This document shows positions 1 to 12,900 of a DNA stretch of 64,000 nucleotides, piece after piece. A program made the translations under genes and the position numbers. Location: the NCBI GenBank assembly GCA_026874595.1, contig CM049309.1:68678926-68742925 (forward strand). Direction: 5' to 3'. Numbering within the stretch: position 1 is the stretch's first letter; each line of letters opens with the position of its first letter. The notes under the pieces were generated by a model. It saw only the letters and a list, made by a program, of their open reading frames with translations, was not told where the DNA came from and searched no databases. Source of the stretch: Sipunculus nudus (taxonomy: Eukaryota > Annelida > Sipuncula > Golfingiida > Sipunculidae).

Positions 1-700
1 ATGTAACGATTTAACTTTGGCCAGACATTTAACAAAAATTTCATTGGAAAGGGATTTAAAAACTTAAACTAGAAAGCTAAGTTATACATTGATTTTTTAA
101 AATAAATCACAATGCCCTTCCTGTCCTGTCGGTTTAATAAAGACGTGTACATTCAGCAGGTGCATATTTTGAGTTCAAACGCACTATACTTTAAGTTATA
201 GACCGAAATGTTATAATACCATTTCACTGCATTCTGTATTTTGATTTTATGTAAATTTTGTAATATTATTTTTCGCAATATCAGAATGCAACTTGCCCGT
301 GGTGTTATTGTGGAAAAGTATTGCTATGCTGCCGGCTTCAATAATGAATCTAATGTATTTTAACGTATTCAAAGATTTTAAATTAAATTAAAAGAAGCTT
401 AAATGTACAATTTTTTTTTTGGCTATAAACGGGAAATGTGATTGTTCAGCAATTTATGTTCAAGACTTATCTCATCAAAATGCAAATTTTTTGGCAAAAT
501 GTCATGACAACTGTAAATTTCCATACTAATTTTCATTTTTTAAATTCAAATTAAAATTCAGGGTTCATGTAAAATATCTAAATTAAAACTGAATTTAATC
601 AAATTTAGAAATATGAAAAATGCCGTTTCAGTGGAATGGACCCTTACAAATGTTTGATGTGATTCTGCTCAAAAAGCTAATTATTACTTAAAATATTATG

Positions 701-755
<55 letters not shown>

Positions 756-1133
756 CATATAAACGTTATGATATATTTATTTAATCCAATTAACTACCTC
801 AAATAGTGAATTTTGAAATTGAGACCGAGACTTAGGACTGATTTTACAAAATTGTTCAAATTGTTGATTAGGACTTACTTTTCCTGTTTATTCCCAAAGC
901 AATAGTATAATGTTTAAAAATTATAAGCGTTTTTATATTTATATATATGTTTATAATTATGTTAATTTTAAAGTTCATACTAATAGTAAAAATTTACATT
1001 TGTAACTTTATTTCAGTCGAAATAAAGAAAACACAAACTAGTTGCCCCATGCATTTCATGTGGAATGTATATATCAAAGTTTTAAACGGCGGCAAAAATG
1101 ATGTATATCCTTATTATTTGCATATAATCACTA
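1..1133. other. AT-rich gene-free stretch
   Basis: No exon-like ORF, only the (TA)n tract at 702-755. Nothing else supported. Confidence 0.6.
702..755. repeat. (TA)n microsatellite
   Basis: Nearly pure TA with one TACATA interruption, in the 3' flank of the gene. Confidence 0.95.
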
Positions 1134-1670
1134 AAGTCCATTTCATCCCCTCATGTCCACCTGTTTTTTGCTATGAAATTTTTTAATAGTTAAATTGCAA
1201 AGGAAACAATTGTAGTGTAGAGTAGAGAATCAAAGGCCCTAATTTTCAAAAAAGTAAATAAATACCTACCTTACACCTTATTTAAGACACAGAATTATTT
1301 GAAAAATATGAGAAATCAGTCTACATTTTACAACATATCAGACCCACTTATGGCAGTCAAGGTCATTGGTCACATGCATAAACAGCTTCAACTGACAGCT
1401 TCTGATTGGATGATCTCATGTAAACATTGTAAAAAATATAACCAGCTAAAACAAAGATGGCTACTTATGGAGGGACACATCATAGCTGCCAGATCATGGT
1501 GAAGAGACTAAAATGTTGTGAAACATAAACGGGGCACTTATTGTAAGATCCTTAATTGCGGTATTAGGTTGTCACTTCCATGTGATATTTTCTTGGACAT
1601 TATTGAAAAGTATAAACTTTTAAGTAAATCATCTACAAAAAACAGGTGGACAGCAGGTGGTGAAACGGAC
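1134..1670. mobile_element. Inverted-repeat DNA element A (MITE), about 540 bp
   Basis: Left end AAGTCCATTTCATCCCCTCA...GTCCACCTGTTTTTTG (1134-1170). The right end is its near reverse complement, CAAAAAACAGGTGGACAG...GGTGAAACGGAC (1637-1670). TA lies at both edges. No ORF of note inside. It shares terminal bases (A)GTCCGTTYCA with elements B and C. Confidence 0.7.
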
Positions 1671-1865
1671 TATAATTTTATTACCTTTTAATTACTTTAA
1701 GTAGCTTACAATTGTAATTTTAAGGCTTAAAATACGTTAAATGACAAAAATAATATCATTATTCCAGTTGGCTCATCAAATTGATGATAAGGACTTATCT
1801 TGCCTCTTTATATTCCAAATAACAGTATGGTTTTAAAAATATGCTTTTTTTATTTTAAACTTTTA

Positions 1866-4640
1866 AAGTCCGTTCCACATACCGTGACACTAGGTTTTTT
1901 TCGCGATATTTTAAATCAGAATCAAAACAGAAGATTTTTGGTAAGGAGTTAAATTTGAAGGCGACCTAATTTTCTGACAGGAAAAAATGCCACATAGCCG
2001 AGATGAATAGCCTGTAATGAACAAAAATCAAAATCCAGGAGAAACTCTGCAGACGTTTACAACATTTTGTGCCTGATCAACTGATTTGATTCTGCCTCGC
2101 ACGCGCGTGACGTCATAAGTGGTGTTCCATTTTGCAGGTGGGAGGTTCCCGCTGTTTGGCGATGTGGAGTGGTCAATCAATAATAAGATGCAGCAGTACA
2201 TCACTGTCATTAGTTACATGTATATAGCCCGTGTTCTACGACTGTACATTGTTTCAGAGTAAGAGGAGATCCTTTTTAAGTTTGAGAATACAAGACACTT
2301 AATTTTTTTTTTTTAATTAACAATAAAATTATTTTGATGTCTCGGCTAAAGAGTGTCGTATTCATCATAAAAGAACGCGATTTCTACATAATAATAATTT
2401 CTACATTTCAGCAATAATAATAATAATAAAACGCCTGAAACTTGTACACCGTGCCTGTGTGCCCTAGATTTCCCCCAGGCACGTGTACCGGCCATGCAGC
2501 ACCAGCGATTACCTTTTACAAAGTAAAACCGATGGCTCTCTGAGCGGGGGTCGCGCGGTCCATTCGTGTCAATTTCAAGCTCGGGCATTTTTTTCAGTGA
2601 ACTCTGTTCGCCCTCACACATTCATTTGAATATATGTACATTACATTTTCTGGCAAAGTTTAAATTAATAGCTGTCGCAAGCACGATTTTTGTATGATTT
2701 TCCTTGGAAATGGATTTAAATTCTTGTGTTTAGGCCTAATCTGAATTTGTTGGCTATCCTTGCCTTGGTGCAAGGCTGAGAATTACACCCCAGGTGACCC
2801 GGGCTCCATACTCAGCCTTGAATATATTCTTTTTAGGAAGCAAAAAAAAAATTTTACGAAGCAAAAAAAAAAAATTTTACGAATCAAAAAAAAAAAAATT
2901 TTAAGAAACAAAAAAAAATTTAAGGAAGCAAAAAAAAAAAAAATTAGGAAGCCAAAAAAATATATATCTCGAGATCTCCAGATAAAATGTCACACTTGTA
3001 CGAACCATTCGAAGCTGAATTGACATAAAGCAAAGCAGCATTAAAGGGACAGTACACGTAAAGAGTGCTTACTATAGCAATTATAAAACAAAGACCATGT
3101 ATACTGTTTTTAACTGAACGGTAATACAATATAATTAATTTAAATTCAACCAAGTTTTTATACCCCCTAAGATAAGGCGAGTTGAAGAAAAACTCAATAT
3201 AAATTCAATATTTAATTATTCATATCCGTAAGGAAGATGTCAAAGCCTGAAGAAACTGAAACATTCTACCTGAACGGCAGATTCAGAGCAATGCTGTTAA
3301 ATCACTCAAATAGAAATGTTTACGTCTGCATGCATACATTGTGGGTACCTTATTATTTTAAAAATACAAAAAAATATGAGCTCTTTTGTACAATTTCTTT
3401 TGTTTTTATTGAAATGGTGTGTTGTTTTATCGAACATGTATTAGACCATCATAAATTAAAATATGCTAAAAATGATTACTGTGTTTTCGGGTAGGTATAC
3501 GCTTTGGGGGGGGGGGGGAGGGGAGAGCGGTAATTCAGTCCCTAAAGCCCAAGTCTTGATCCACAATAGCTATAACTATAGCTCAGATTACCTTTAGTCA
3601 ACCTATCTTCATAAATGTTTTATATTCATAAATGAACGGCTTAAATATTTCGATCATCTCTCATCATGATTTTTCTTCAGCAAAATTCTCTGCTTTGGTC
3701 TAAAAGTTGCTATTCACCTGCCTTATTTATAGAATCTTTGTAATACAGGCTAACTCTGCATATACATATTAAAGAAGTGAAGGTCATAAACAAAATCTAG
3801 GTAAACATAATCTATTAAACCTTTCATAAAAATGAGCCAGTCCCATGGGTAAAGGCGGTGTCTTTGTCTATATCCACGTGTTTTTATAACATGGGGGGCT
3901 GGTGCAAAAATTGCCACCGATCGTAATAGAAAGACGTTCGGTAGAAACATCTGGCTTCAATTCAGAGAGTACAGAGTTCTGTAAATGATAAATGCTGCAT
4001 TGCTTCACATGCTCTAACGAATATCAACTAGTGATCTTTCAATTACTCGGTTACATGTTTTTATCTGTATGTTAACACTTGCTCAAGTGCCTTGTGTACA
4101 AGTAGCCTATAGATTAAATGTTTATACGTCAAAGTGGCGTTATAAGACCCATTCCCACCGTAGTATTCGTTAATTTGACGGGAAATTAAAATTCGCATTT
4201 TTTATAACAAATGTGAATAGATTCGCACCGGCTAGAAAACTTGTAGTCCAGAACTAAACGCTGACGGGCCTCACAAAGGGATTTTTCACGCATATACCAC
4301 CAGTTACATGAATGAAGCTTCGGGCATAGCCATGACCAGGGCTCTGTGTACCGTACAATATAAATTTAGATTTCACGCGACGACCATGACGTCACGATTA
4401 CGTCATTCGATTATGACGGCATATTTTTCATATACAGCGCTGAGTAGGCATTGCAGTTCTCACATAAAGAAAAACAACTCGGCGTCGTGATGTTATTTGT
4501 TTTTCATCAATTTTCGCTAACTTCACACAAAATTAGGTCGTTTTCTCAGCATTCGCCGTACCGCTATGAACACACATTATAAATCCAGGGTGAGAAGAAA
4601 ACCCCCCAAAAAAACTAGTATCACGGTTGGTGGAACGGAC
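1866..4640. mobile_element. Inverted-repeat DNA element B, ends 2.8 kb apart, probably interrupted
   Basis: The left end AAGTCCGTTCCACATACCGT (1866-1885), continuing to a T run, is mirrored at 4605-4640 (AGTATCACGGTTGGTGGAAC then GGAC). TA is at both edges. About 350 bp at each side resembles the size of A and C, and the 2 kb between them (about 2220-4290) looks unrelated, suggesting a later insertion. No transposase is recognised. Confidence 0.6.
2837..2962 (+). repeat. A-tract tandem repeat, about 23-bp unit
   Basis: About six copies of GAAGC followed by 9-14 A and ATTTTAC or similar. Plus-strand A runs spaced roughly every 20-25 bp. No credible ORF. Confidence 0.85.
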
Positions 4641-4651
4641 TATAAAAAAAA

Positions 4652-5230
4652 ATTCCGTCCCAAATCCCTTGTCCGCATGTTTTTTCGCGATAATTATTTT
4701 TAGAATATTCTTTAAAAAATCCCTTTTGCCTGAAGTTGATGAACAGATATTCCGCCGATTTTGTGCAAAGGGTTATATATCATGTAACGCTTATACAATG
4801 CGACTCTTTTGCGTTATTTATGCTGAAATAGCGTGGATTGCGTCTTCCCGGCACTACTGGACAGTACATTACTCCATGGTACACTTTCCATGTCTATGGC
4901 TGCGTTTGGTGTTTGTTAGACAACAGTGACATCACAAAGACGTCACAGTGATCGGTCGCGCGTCATCTTCAATTGACTGATGTCATAAGTTTGACTCGCT
5001 TGTTTATTATCAGTTCTCAGGCATGGAATAAGTCGTAAACGCTGTTACTTGTTTTGTCATATTTTGGATTATTTGTCTCATACAAAATCAAAGCAAGGTA
5101 GGGCATTACTTTTTTAGCAGGTAGTCGGCAGAATAGCTCCTGCAACCTTTGGACAAGAAAGGTATACATTGCTATACATGTTTGAAAAATTATCCCAGAA
5201 AAACATGCGGACACGGGTACTGGGACGGAC
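4652..5230. mobile_element. Inverted-repeat DNA element C, about 580 bp
   Basis: The left end TCCGTCCCAAATCCCTTGTC...CGCATGTTTTTT is mirrored at 5196-5230 (AAAAACATGCGGACACGGGT...GGGACGGAC), with TA after the right end. It begins within about 12 bp of the right end of element B. The interior has CRE-like TGACGTCA-related motifs but no ORF. Confidence 0.7.
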
Positions 5231-5233
5231 TAT

Positions 5234-6303
5234 ATACCTTTGAAAAATGGTATAAAAAACTATAAAATTTGAAAGTAAAAAATAAAAAAAGGACTTTCGT
5301 AAATAATTTTAATTGATTAAACACATCAACATTAGGTAAGATTCTAACTCTGATTAAATCTAGCAGTAAATATTTCTCCACATAACAATTTCGTCGAGGG
5401 AACCCTGGACATTAACCGATATATTTAAAAAAAAAACATAAGGACCGAGGTAAGTTTATAAAATTGCCGATTTCAAGCCTTTTGGACACTTTATCGGAAG
5501 GGTAATGTTTTGAAATATGATCTCTGTGAATCACTTTAATAGAAAATGGCATCAAACCTAATAATGACGGTGGGTGCCGTAAACTCGAAATTTAGGGCTT
5601 TTCTGGAAATTGGCCGCAGGACTAATACCCCTACGTATGCCTCTTGTTAGGCCTACCGGCATGCATTGGGTTAGCAGGTGCTTTCACGTCACAAGATAAA
5701 CGCTAGACACGTCTTATAGGTAATTATCACATATACTGCGTTATTTAAGATGTTATTTAGCCACTACAATGTCATATACCATTTAATATTCCCATGGCAG
5801 TAAAGTATCCGGCCTAAACTGTTTATAATATTTTGTGTGTGTGTTTTTCTGTTACTATGTGCGACCCTGGTTGAGGGTCGCACTTCAGCGTCAGTCAGAT
5901 GCTTTAACTTACAGAATGCACACCGATTTGGCCCTTCCACCTGCGCACAATTGAATTCCCGACAGCACCTCATCACAGGTCTTTCGCACATCATACCGCT
6001 CTCCACCTCGCCATTGCCTTCACCTTGGCCCATAACCACAAAGACATAAATAATGCGTTCCGTATCGACCAACAGAATTCGTTACCTTATTGGTCTGGGG
6101 AGTTCGCTACCTTACGGTTATGGGGACTCATTACGTGGCAATATACCCTGCAACGGGACCGAACGGTTTTCTAGAAATTAATAATAAATATCGTTTATAG
6201 ATTATGGACAGGGATGGCAATAGGACCGTTTGATCATTATTGAATCTTTCTCTGTTGGGTTCGCGAATAAAACGGCAGCCACGCGGTATGGATTGCTTTA
6301 AAC
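5234..6303. other. Gene-free 3' flank of TRPA1
   Basis: AT-rich sequence without a supported exon. ORFs of up to 102 codons overlap on both strands at 5764-6072 without recognisable protein character. The only structure seen is the hairpin at 5859-5883. Confidence 0.6.
5859..5883. other. Perfect 10-bp GC-rich hairpin
   Basis: GTGCGACCCT - GGTTG - AGGGTCGCAC. It lies about 420 bp past the TRPA1 poly(A) signal. Function unknown. Confidence 0.7.
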
Positions 6304-6309
6304 TTTATT
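6304..6309 (-). terminator. poly(A) signal for TRPA1
   Basis: AATAAA on the minus strand, about 137 nt past the stop codon, gives a short 3' UTR. It is the first canonical hexamer downstream of the stop. Cleavage is expected near 6280-6295. Confidence 0.55.
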
Positions 6310-6445
6310 ACAGACGATACAAAGTCACAATAATAACTCATTAGCCCAAAAACAGTTTACAACGCATAAAGTTTTGTCTACAGGTGTGCCATTGAAACTT
6401 TAACAGTATTTCTACAACATTCATTCACAAAAACATAGTTTTCTT

Positions 6446-6674
6446 TCACTTTGGTTGGCCGAATTTCTTCAATACATTCGACTGCGTCAAAAGAGCACGC
6501 CGGATTGCAGGAGAGGACCAACCGATTGAGCCTTCTCTCCTCGGTTTGACCTTTACTGATCTGGTCATGTATTCGTCGTCGGCATCATCAGCCTCGCTTT
6601 GGATTTCCATTTTCTGCACGATCAACCGAAGTAGGTCGTAATGTTTCTCCATATTCGCTGATATCTGTTTCAGT
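6446..6674 (-). CDS. TRPA1: TRPA1 exon 26 (coiled coil, acidic tail, stop)
   Basis: 229 nt including TGA at 6448-6446, residues 1090-1165. LKQISANMEKHYDLLRLIVQ begins the tetramerising coiled coil, followed by KMEIQSEADDADDEY. That acidic cluster corresponds to the Ca2+-responsive EDDD region of vertebrate TRPA1. The tail is basic and hydrophobic (SSPAIRRALLTQ). Acceptor TTTACAG|ACTG. Confidence 0.95.
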
Positions 6675-6925
6675 CTGTAAATATTACATATAATCCATAT
6701 ATTCTTCCACAAGTTCCTAATAACATCATCCAATATATTAGTAATGCCAAAATGATCATAGTTTTAGAAAAATTACAAATTGAACTGACGACTATTTTCC
6801 TAGTGCCTCGCTGGTAGAAGAAGTATGATGCGTGGATTAAAATGTCTTTGGAATTACTACCAGAAATGAATCAATGAAAGGCGTAGATATATATATATAT
6901 AAATATATATATATATGTATATATA

Positions 6926-6976
<51 letters not shown>

Positions 6977-9900
6977 AAAAAAATATAGTCAGCATACAAA
7001 TCTTAAACATGAACAAGAACAATGTTTCAGTGCTACCTCTCAGTACATGTGTTCAGACTCTTTTTTTTTCTAATTACAGTGTCAATGATTTTACAGATAT
7101 GAGATGTTAAAATCTGATAATCCAAAGTTAGTCTTTTACCAGTAGTCTTTCAATGTTAGTTAGCTCTCTACAGGTGGAGGGAGAACCATAGGCATGATTG
7201 TCATTTTGACTCTTAAACATTGGAGGTGAAAACATTTATGTGTGTCATTTTATTCTACGGCTTGAGGAGCAAAAAATAGTTACGATTTGATTCTCTGTCC
7301 ATGGACAAGTAGACGATGTGTTTGTATGAAGGTCAATTGAGACTAAACATTTTGAGGAGCAAAGTATGGATCATAGAGTCATTATATAAATCTTTGATTC
7401 AAGGTATAACAAAAAAAGTACTGGCATTATGCAATATCATTTTGTATATGAGGGCCTATAATCAAAATGAATGTTCGCGAATGTGAATTTGGCGTCTTAT
7501 TCAAGAAAAACATTATATTCGCGATGGTTTTCTGCGTGAATTTCATGCACTTGAAAACACGCACGAACAAAAAAAATTATGTATGGTAAAACACAGACCT
7601 GTTTTTCTGTTTATGCATTTCTTCCCACAACAAGTCGTGTTGGCTCATGGAGTGCTCGTCGGCCTCATACGGTGACGTCATCGACTCAGAACGGGTGAAG
7701 TATCCCCATAGCTACAGAACATTTTTTGTAGTGAATATTTTTTTTCTTGTTATTATTCAGTAGATACTGCTACTGATATACTTTAAAGCACTATTTAAAA
7801 TTTGATAACGTAATAAATATAGTAGAGACCCCGTTAAACGTGTTTAAACAAGACAAACGCTAAGCATACACAAGGAAGCCTGGTGATCTCTGACCTCATT
7901 ACATATACGTGGAATTTGCTCAGAATCGAACTCGGGGGAGAAAATTATGAGTAGTTAGAATCAGCTTTGTAAAATTGTACCAAAGACCTGCTTCGTTACC
8001 GCGGCGACTCAATAAGAGTTAACGAATGGACGGAAGGACGGACGGACAATGCACATACTTTAACACGTCCCGGATAACACACCCGGATCTGACGAACGAT
8101 CTTCTTGTATCCGCGACTTTTCAACAGTCAATGTAAGATTTAACACTTCTCAGATCAGGTCCTGTAATTGATAACATTTGACTAACACATGAATAATTAA
8201 GCAGGTATATTTTTATTTTAAGACCATTGATCTCGCACCTTCTGTGGCAGGCACTTGTGTCTATTCGGATACAGCTTCACACACCCCTTGTCCACGTACT
8301 CAAGAACTCGCTGTGGCAGTTTCCGCTCAATTTCTGTATGCAGCTCCACCTAAACGCATATATAAGCATTAAAATGCATTTCACCTCTAAACACTGCATT
8401 ACACAATGTAACCCGACTTTATGCTACCGTAATTTTTGTGAAAACTGAACCATTTTCTTGTAAATTAATATCAAATAAAGTCATGTTGGATTGGAGTCGG
8501 ACTCGAATCTGGACTCGGGTTTCCTGGACTCGGACATGTTGTCGAATTTTGGAAACGACTTTTGGGCACGAATACAGGGATGGAGTCACTCGGACTCAAG
8601 ATCTGCCTCCAGTACATCGCCTGCAGTTGTCATTATCTGCTAAAAGCACAAGATGATGGATGTTATGTTATCATTGAGTCCTCTTATTGCAAGGTATACA
8701 TTCAGGGGCTAAAAAAATATGATTATAGACTTATTTTTTTCAGAATCCTTGAATTAAAGTTTATACCTGCATGGCCAGTCGCTTTAGGGTGGCATCCCTC
8801 TGCACGGCTTCTATGTCGCCCACAGCTAAACCAATCTGTTCAAGTAAATAATAAGTTATATTATAAAATAATTATCTAAACATAGTAAAAATATAACAAT
8901 ATCTTTATTAATTAAATCGCTTTGGCTGGCGAAATCTCAGAACACCGTGAGGTCCTAGTTTTATACAAATATAGTGAAACAGGCACAAAGTATAATGAAA
9001 AACAGAGATAATATGTATATGCTTTTCTAGGGGACGATGGGCAAAGCTAACGTACGCGGAATAAACAAACGTCTTCATATTCTTCTGATAACTGATAACA
9101 CATGTATGAAATAGTACACTAGATTTGATATAATTCTACTCGAATCTTATACACATTGAGTCAGATAAATAAGGTATTGTTTGTAAAAAGAGAGAGAAAA
9201 TGAATATGACCCAAGAGAGGAACGAAAAATAGGATGAATGGAATACCAAAAAATATGACAAAATCACGTAAGGAGAAGAAATAAACGAGGAAAAGTGTTA
9301 AATGAAGAGTAAAATGAGGGATAAGGGAAAGAGCGATTGGACTTTAAAAAGGAAGGAAACAAGTAATGTATAATTAAGGGTATTAAAAACAAATATAAAC
9401 AGAAGTCATGGCTTGAAACACGAATGGAAAACATCAGAAAAAAGGACAACAAATAACAGGGTGCGAAAACTCAAACAGAGAGGAGAAGATAAAAGTGCGA
9501 AGGAAAAGACACGCTGGCGAAAAAGACTCTTAACTGCTTCTGCTTAATCGGTGAGAGCAACCTTTTCAGAAAATAACACCTTGACATTGTTATTATTATT
9601 ATTTTTATAATTAAATATTATTAATAGAGAATCATTAGGTAGATACCAGGAGGTTCATGAGGAGGATGGGCATCAGGAGGATGAAGACGATGAGGATGAC
9701 GAAGCTGAGGGTTGAGAAGTGGAGCGTGCTGGGGTTACCGTCCGAGTACGGGATAACCCAGCTGTCCAAATAGTCGATGTTCCCGAGCATCATCACTCCT
9801 GTAGTCACCAGCGACAGCGCAGGGCTCTTGAAGGCTATCGAACCCTAAAGAAATACGAACAAAAGTGATAAAATACACAACACAGCAACACGCACAGACC

Positions 9901-12900
9901 GAAAGATATAAAATATACAAAGAACGCATTAAGCATAACCTATAAAGGGCAAATACCAGGCATACATTTATCTGACAAAATAAATAAAACACGTGGAACC
10001 TCCTTAATGATTATGTAAAACTACAATACTGACATGAAGCGTTTCGGTTATTATAAATAGCACAATAGTTCTGTCCATTGACATTATACTTAGCGTGTTA
10101 CTTCAGTTGTATTTTTTAAATAAAAAGAATAAAGCCATGCACAGTAGGCTCATTAAATCATCAAAAATATATAACTGCAGAGCGCTCAATGTCGCTAATT
10201 AACAGCTAATCGACTGTCTGAACCTCCATGAATGATTGATAAAACTGATTTTGATATGACATAACCATGTAATCAATCAATAAATGCTACATTATCAAAA
10301 AGAAACGACACTCATTCACGGCACTCGTTTTCACTGCCTTTGTCCGTTTTTCTCGTGATAACTTACAAAATGCACTTGATTTTTTTTTCTCAGTAGAATA
10401 TGCACACAACTGTCACATTTATAACTGGTAGCAATGTTGCAATATCGCTTGTATGAATTCCGTATATTATTAAAACAAAATTGAAAGATAAATTTTCTCC
10501 AAACTTCTTTGCACATGCAATCTGCACTCCTAATTGTAGGTGATCATCGTTACAAACATTAATCGGCAGGCATTAGTGATCCCCCTAGGTATACCACCTG
10601 GAAGTCTCCACCCTCCCCCCCCCCCCTCCTGCCCCCCGCTGAACACAAACGACAGGTCTTCAATCGACGAACGATCAATAAAAGTCTCCACCCTCCCAAC
10701 CCCCCCCCCCCCCATCCCCCATCCGATCCCCCCCTCCCACCCCCTCCCCCGGGCGACCCGCAAACATATACAGTGAAAATATGCCCCAGTGACTATTACT
10801 TCGACCAAATGTTATATCAGCCATTCTTGAGACCACAAACCAGGACGAAAGTAATCTAAGACGGCCCTTACAAATCAAATGTCAATACAGAATAAACCTC
10901 AACTCCCTTCCCGGGGAGATTAAATTACATGGCTTGAAAACATATTTAAGTCTGTATTTTCTCAGGTCTCACCTCTCCCGCCATGATGATGTAGAAAGAT
11001 AACCCGAACGCCACGATGAGGACGAAGAACACCACGATAACCTGAAGCAGAGTCTTCAAGATCTCCAGGAACATCACCACGTAGATCCCAAAGTAATCTA
11101 CCCTAGAACACAGTACAATATCGCTCTGTAAAGCCAGGTGTAAATATAACGTTACGTCTGCGGTACGAGGAAACCGCATAAGTAACTCCGACGTAACGTC
11201 ATGTGTTAACGATATTACGCCGTGTTTTCATGGGTCATTACGTAGACGCAAAAGTCAGAACATGTTCTAACGTAATTAGACGAAAAGGCAAAAGTCAGAA
11301 TATGTTTTAACGTTATTAGACGAATTCAGACATTGCAGTTAGACCAAGTTCGGGTGGCCAACACGCTGTTCAAACGTGATGTTTAGAGTTATCTCGTACC
11401 GTGTACACCATATTACGCTCTTGTTTTCTTTATGGTTCGTAACGCAGACGTTAACGTTAGAACATGTTCTTAAAGGGGCCAAATCAACCATCTGACCTCC
11501 ATAAAGTAAAGGTAATCTTTTGGAGCTTTTATAAAAATAGGCCAGAAGACATGGAAATAACTGCACACAGGCTGCGTGTTTTGGTTTATATCAACGTGTT
11601 TATAATATGTTGGGCCCGCGAAAATAATCAAAACAAATTCAACAAGGGCATCTAGCAAGTCAGATAGGCCAGAGTTATGCAAATGGCGTTTTGCAACAAT
11701 TCCTTTCTACCTCCGTAAATATGCAACCTACCTTCCTAGGTTACTGGTTTTTCTGTTTGTCAACATTGCTGTGCTTACAAACATGTAGCTGATAAACAAG
11801 TTCCCACATCCTTCACGATGGCCTTTTAAGTGCTTTTAACAACCAAAATTACCCTTAGCTCATCAATATATAAACAGAGGAAGCCAGACATCACATGAAT
11901 TCTTTTTCAAAAGGTAGGTGTTTTAGCATCTTTAAAGGGAAACGTGACACTTTACTGGCGCCCCCTACTGCTGACAATGCACATTGAAATTTCTGGTGGA
12001 ATTAGGTTGTTATGAAGATAGATATTTTGCCGTGTGAGGTTTGTTGTCATAATAACGTTACGCTTCAGTGTTCAATATGAGAAAAGTAACTAGGATGAAC
12101 AATAATTTTAGGGATTCTCAGCGGAACAGCTTAATTTATTATTTTTAGCCAGTAACACATTTTGACTCAGAAATTTTCAAACAGAACATCATCAGAAAAG
12201 GCTCAAGTGCAGGAACATACCTACGGCGATCTTGTCATCTGTCATAGTGTCAGTTTTGACAGTCGCAAATGGATGACAAACCGAGCATAAGTATCACCAT
12301 ATGGTTTTGACACTGGTGATGCATTTCTAAAGAGATAATTAGTATTTACCCATATTTTTGAGTGCTGATATATTTAATATCTTTTGATCTGGGCATTTTG
12401 AAAGCCGTTTGCATTTTGATGACGCCAGAAGCCATTTACGTGTGGACCGGCTCTCTATCTCACAATCGCCAACGCCTCCTGTGGGGATTTACTTAACTGA
12501 TAATCTCCAAAATTCCACATTTTTGCATAATATTTTAAATTTAACCCATTGACAAACACGTTTGTCTTTATATAAGAGTTTATTTTTATTCTGCATGGTT
12601 ATGAAGAATATAATGAAATAATCTACTGGTCAATATTTTAAAATATGTAACTTTTGTTTCCCCCTTAGTTATAATATTTTATAACAAGGCCTACAGGCCT
12701 AATGCGAACCTGTGAATTGGGAAATACACCAGGTATAATGCTTCTATGCTTGAACATTACTTTTCATATGTATATGAACAATGCAAGTACTAAACATTTT
12801 GAATATGAAATACACTGTGCAAAAGTCATTGTAGGTGGCGACACCTGTCTTGTGAATGAGAAAGCCATCAAAGACACATAGAAAGGTCAAAATATCTGGC

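Noticed and set aside
6837-7110. Ile/Tyr-rich ORFs
   Set aside because: Translations of a (TA)n tract.
10530-10878. Gly-rich and Pro-rich ORFs on both strands
   Set aside because: Products of the C-rich tract, overlapping on both strands and lying in intron 21.
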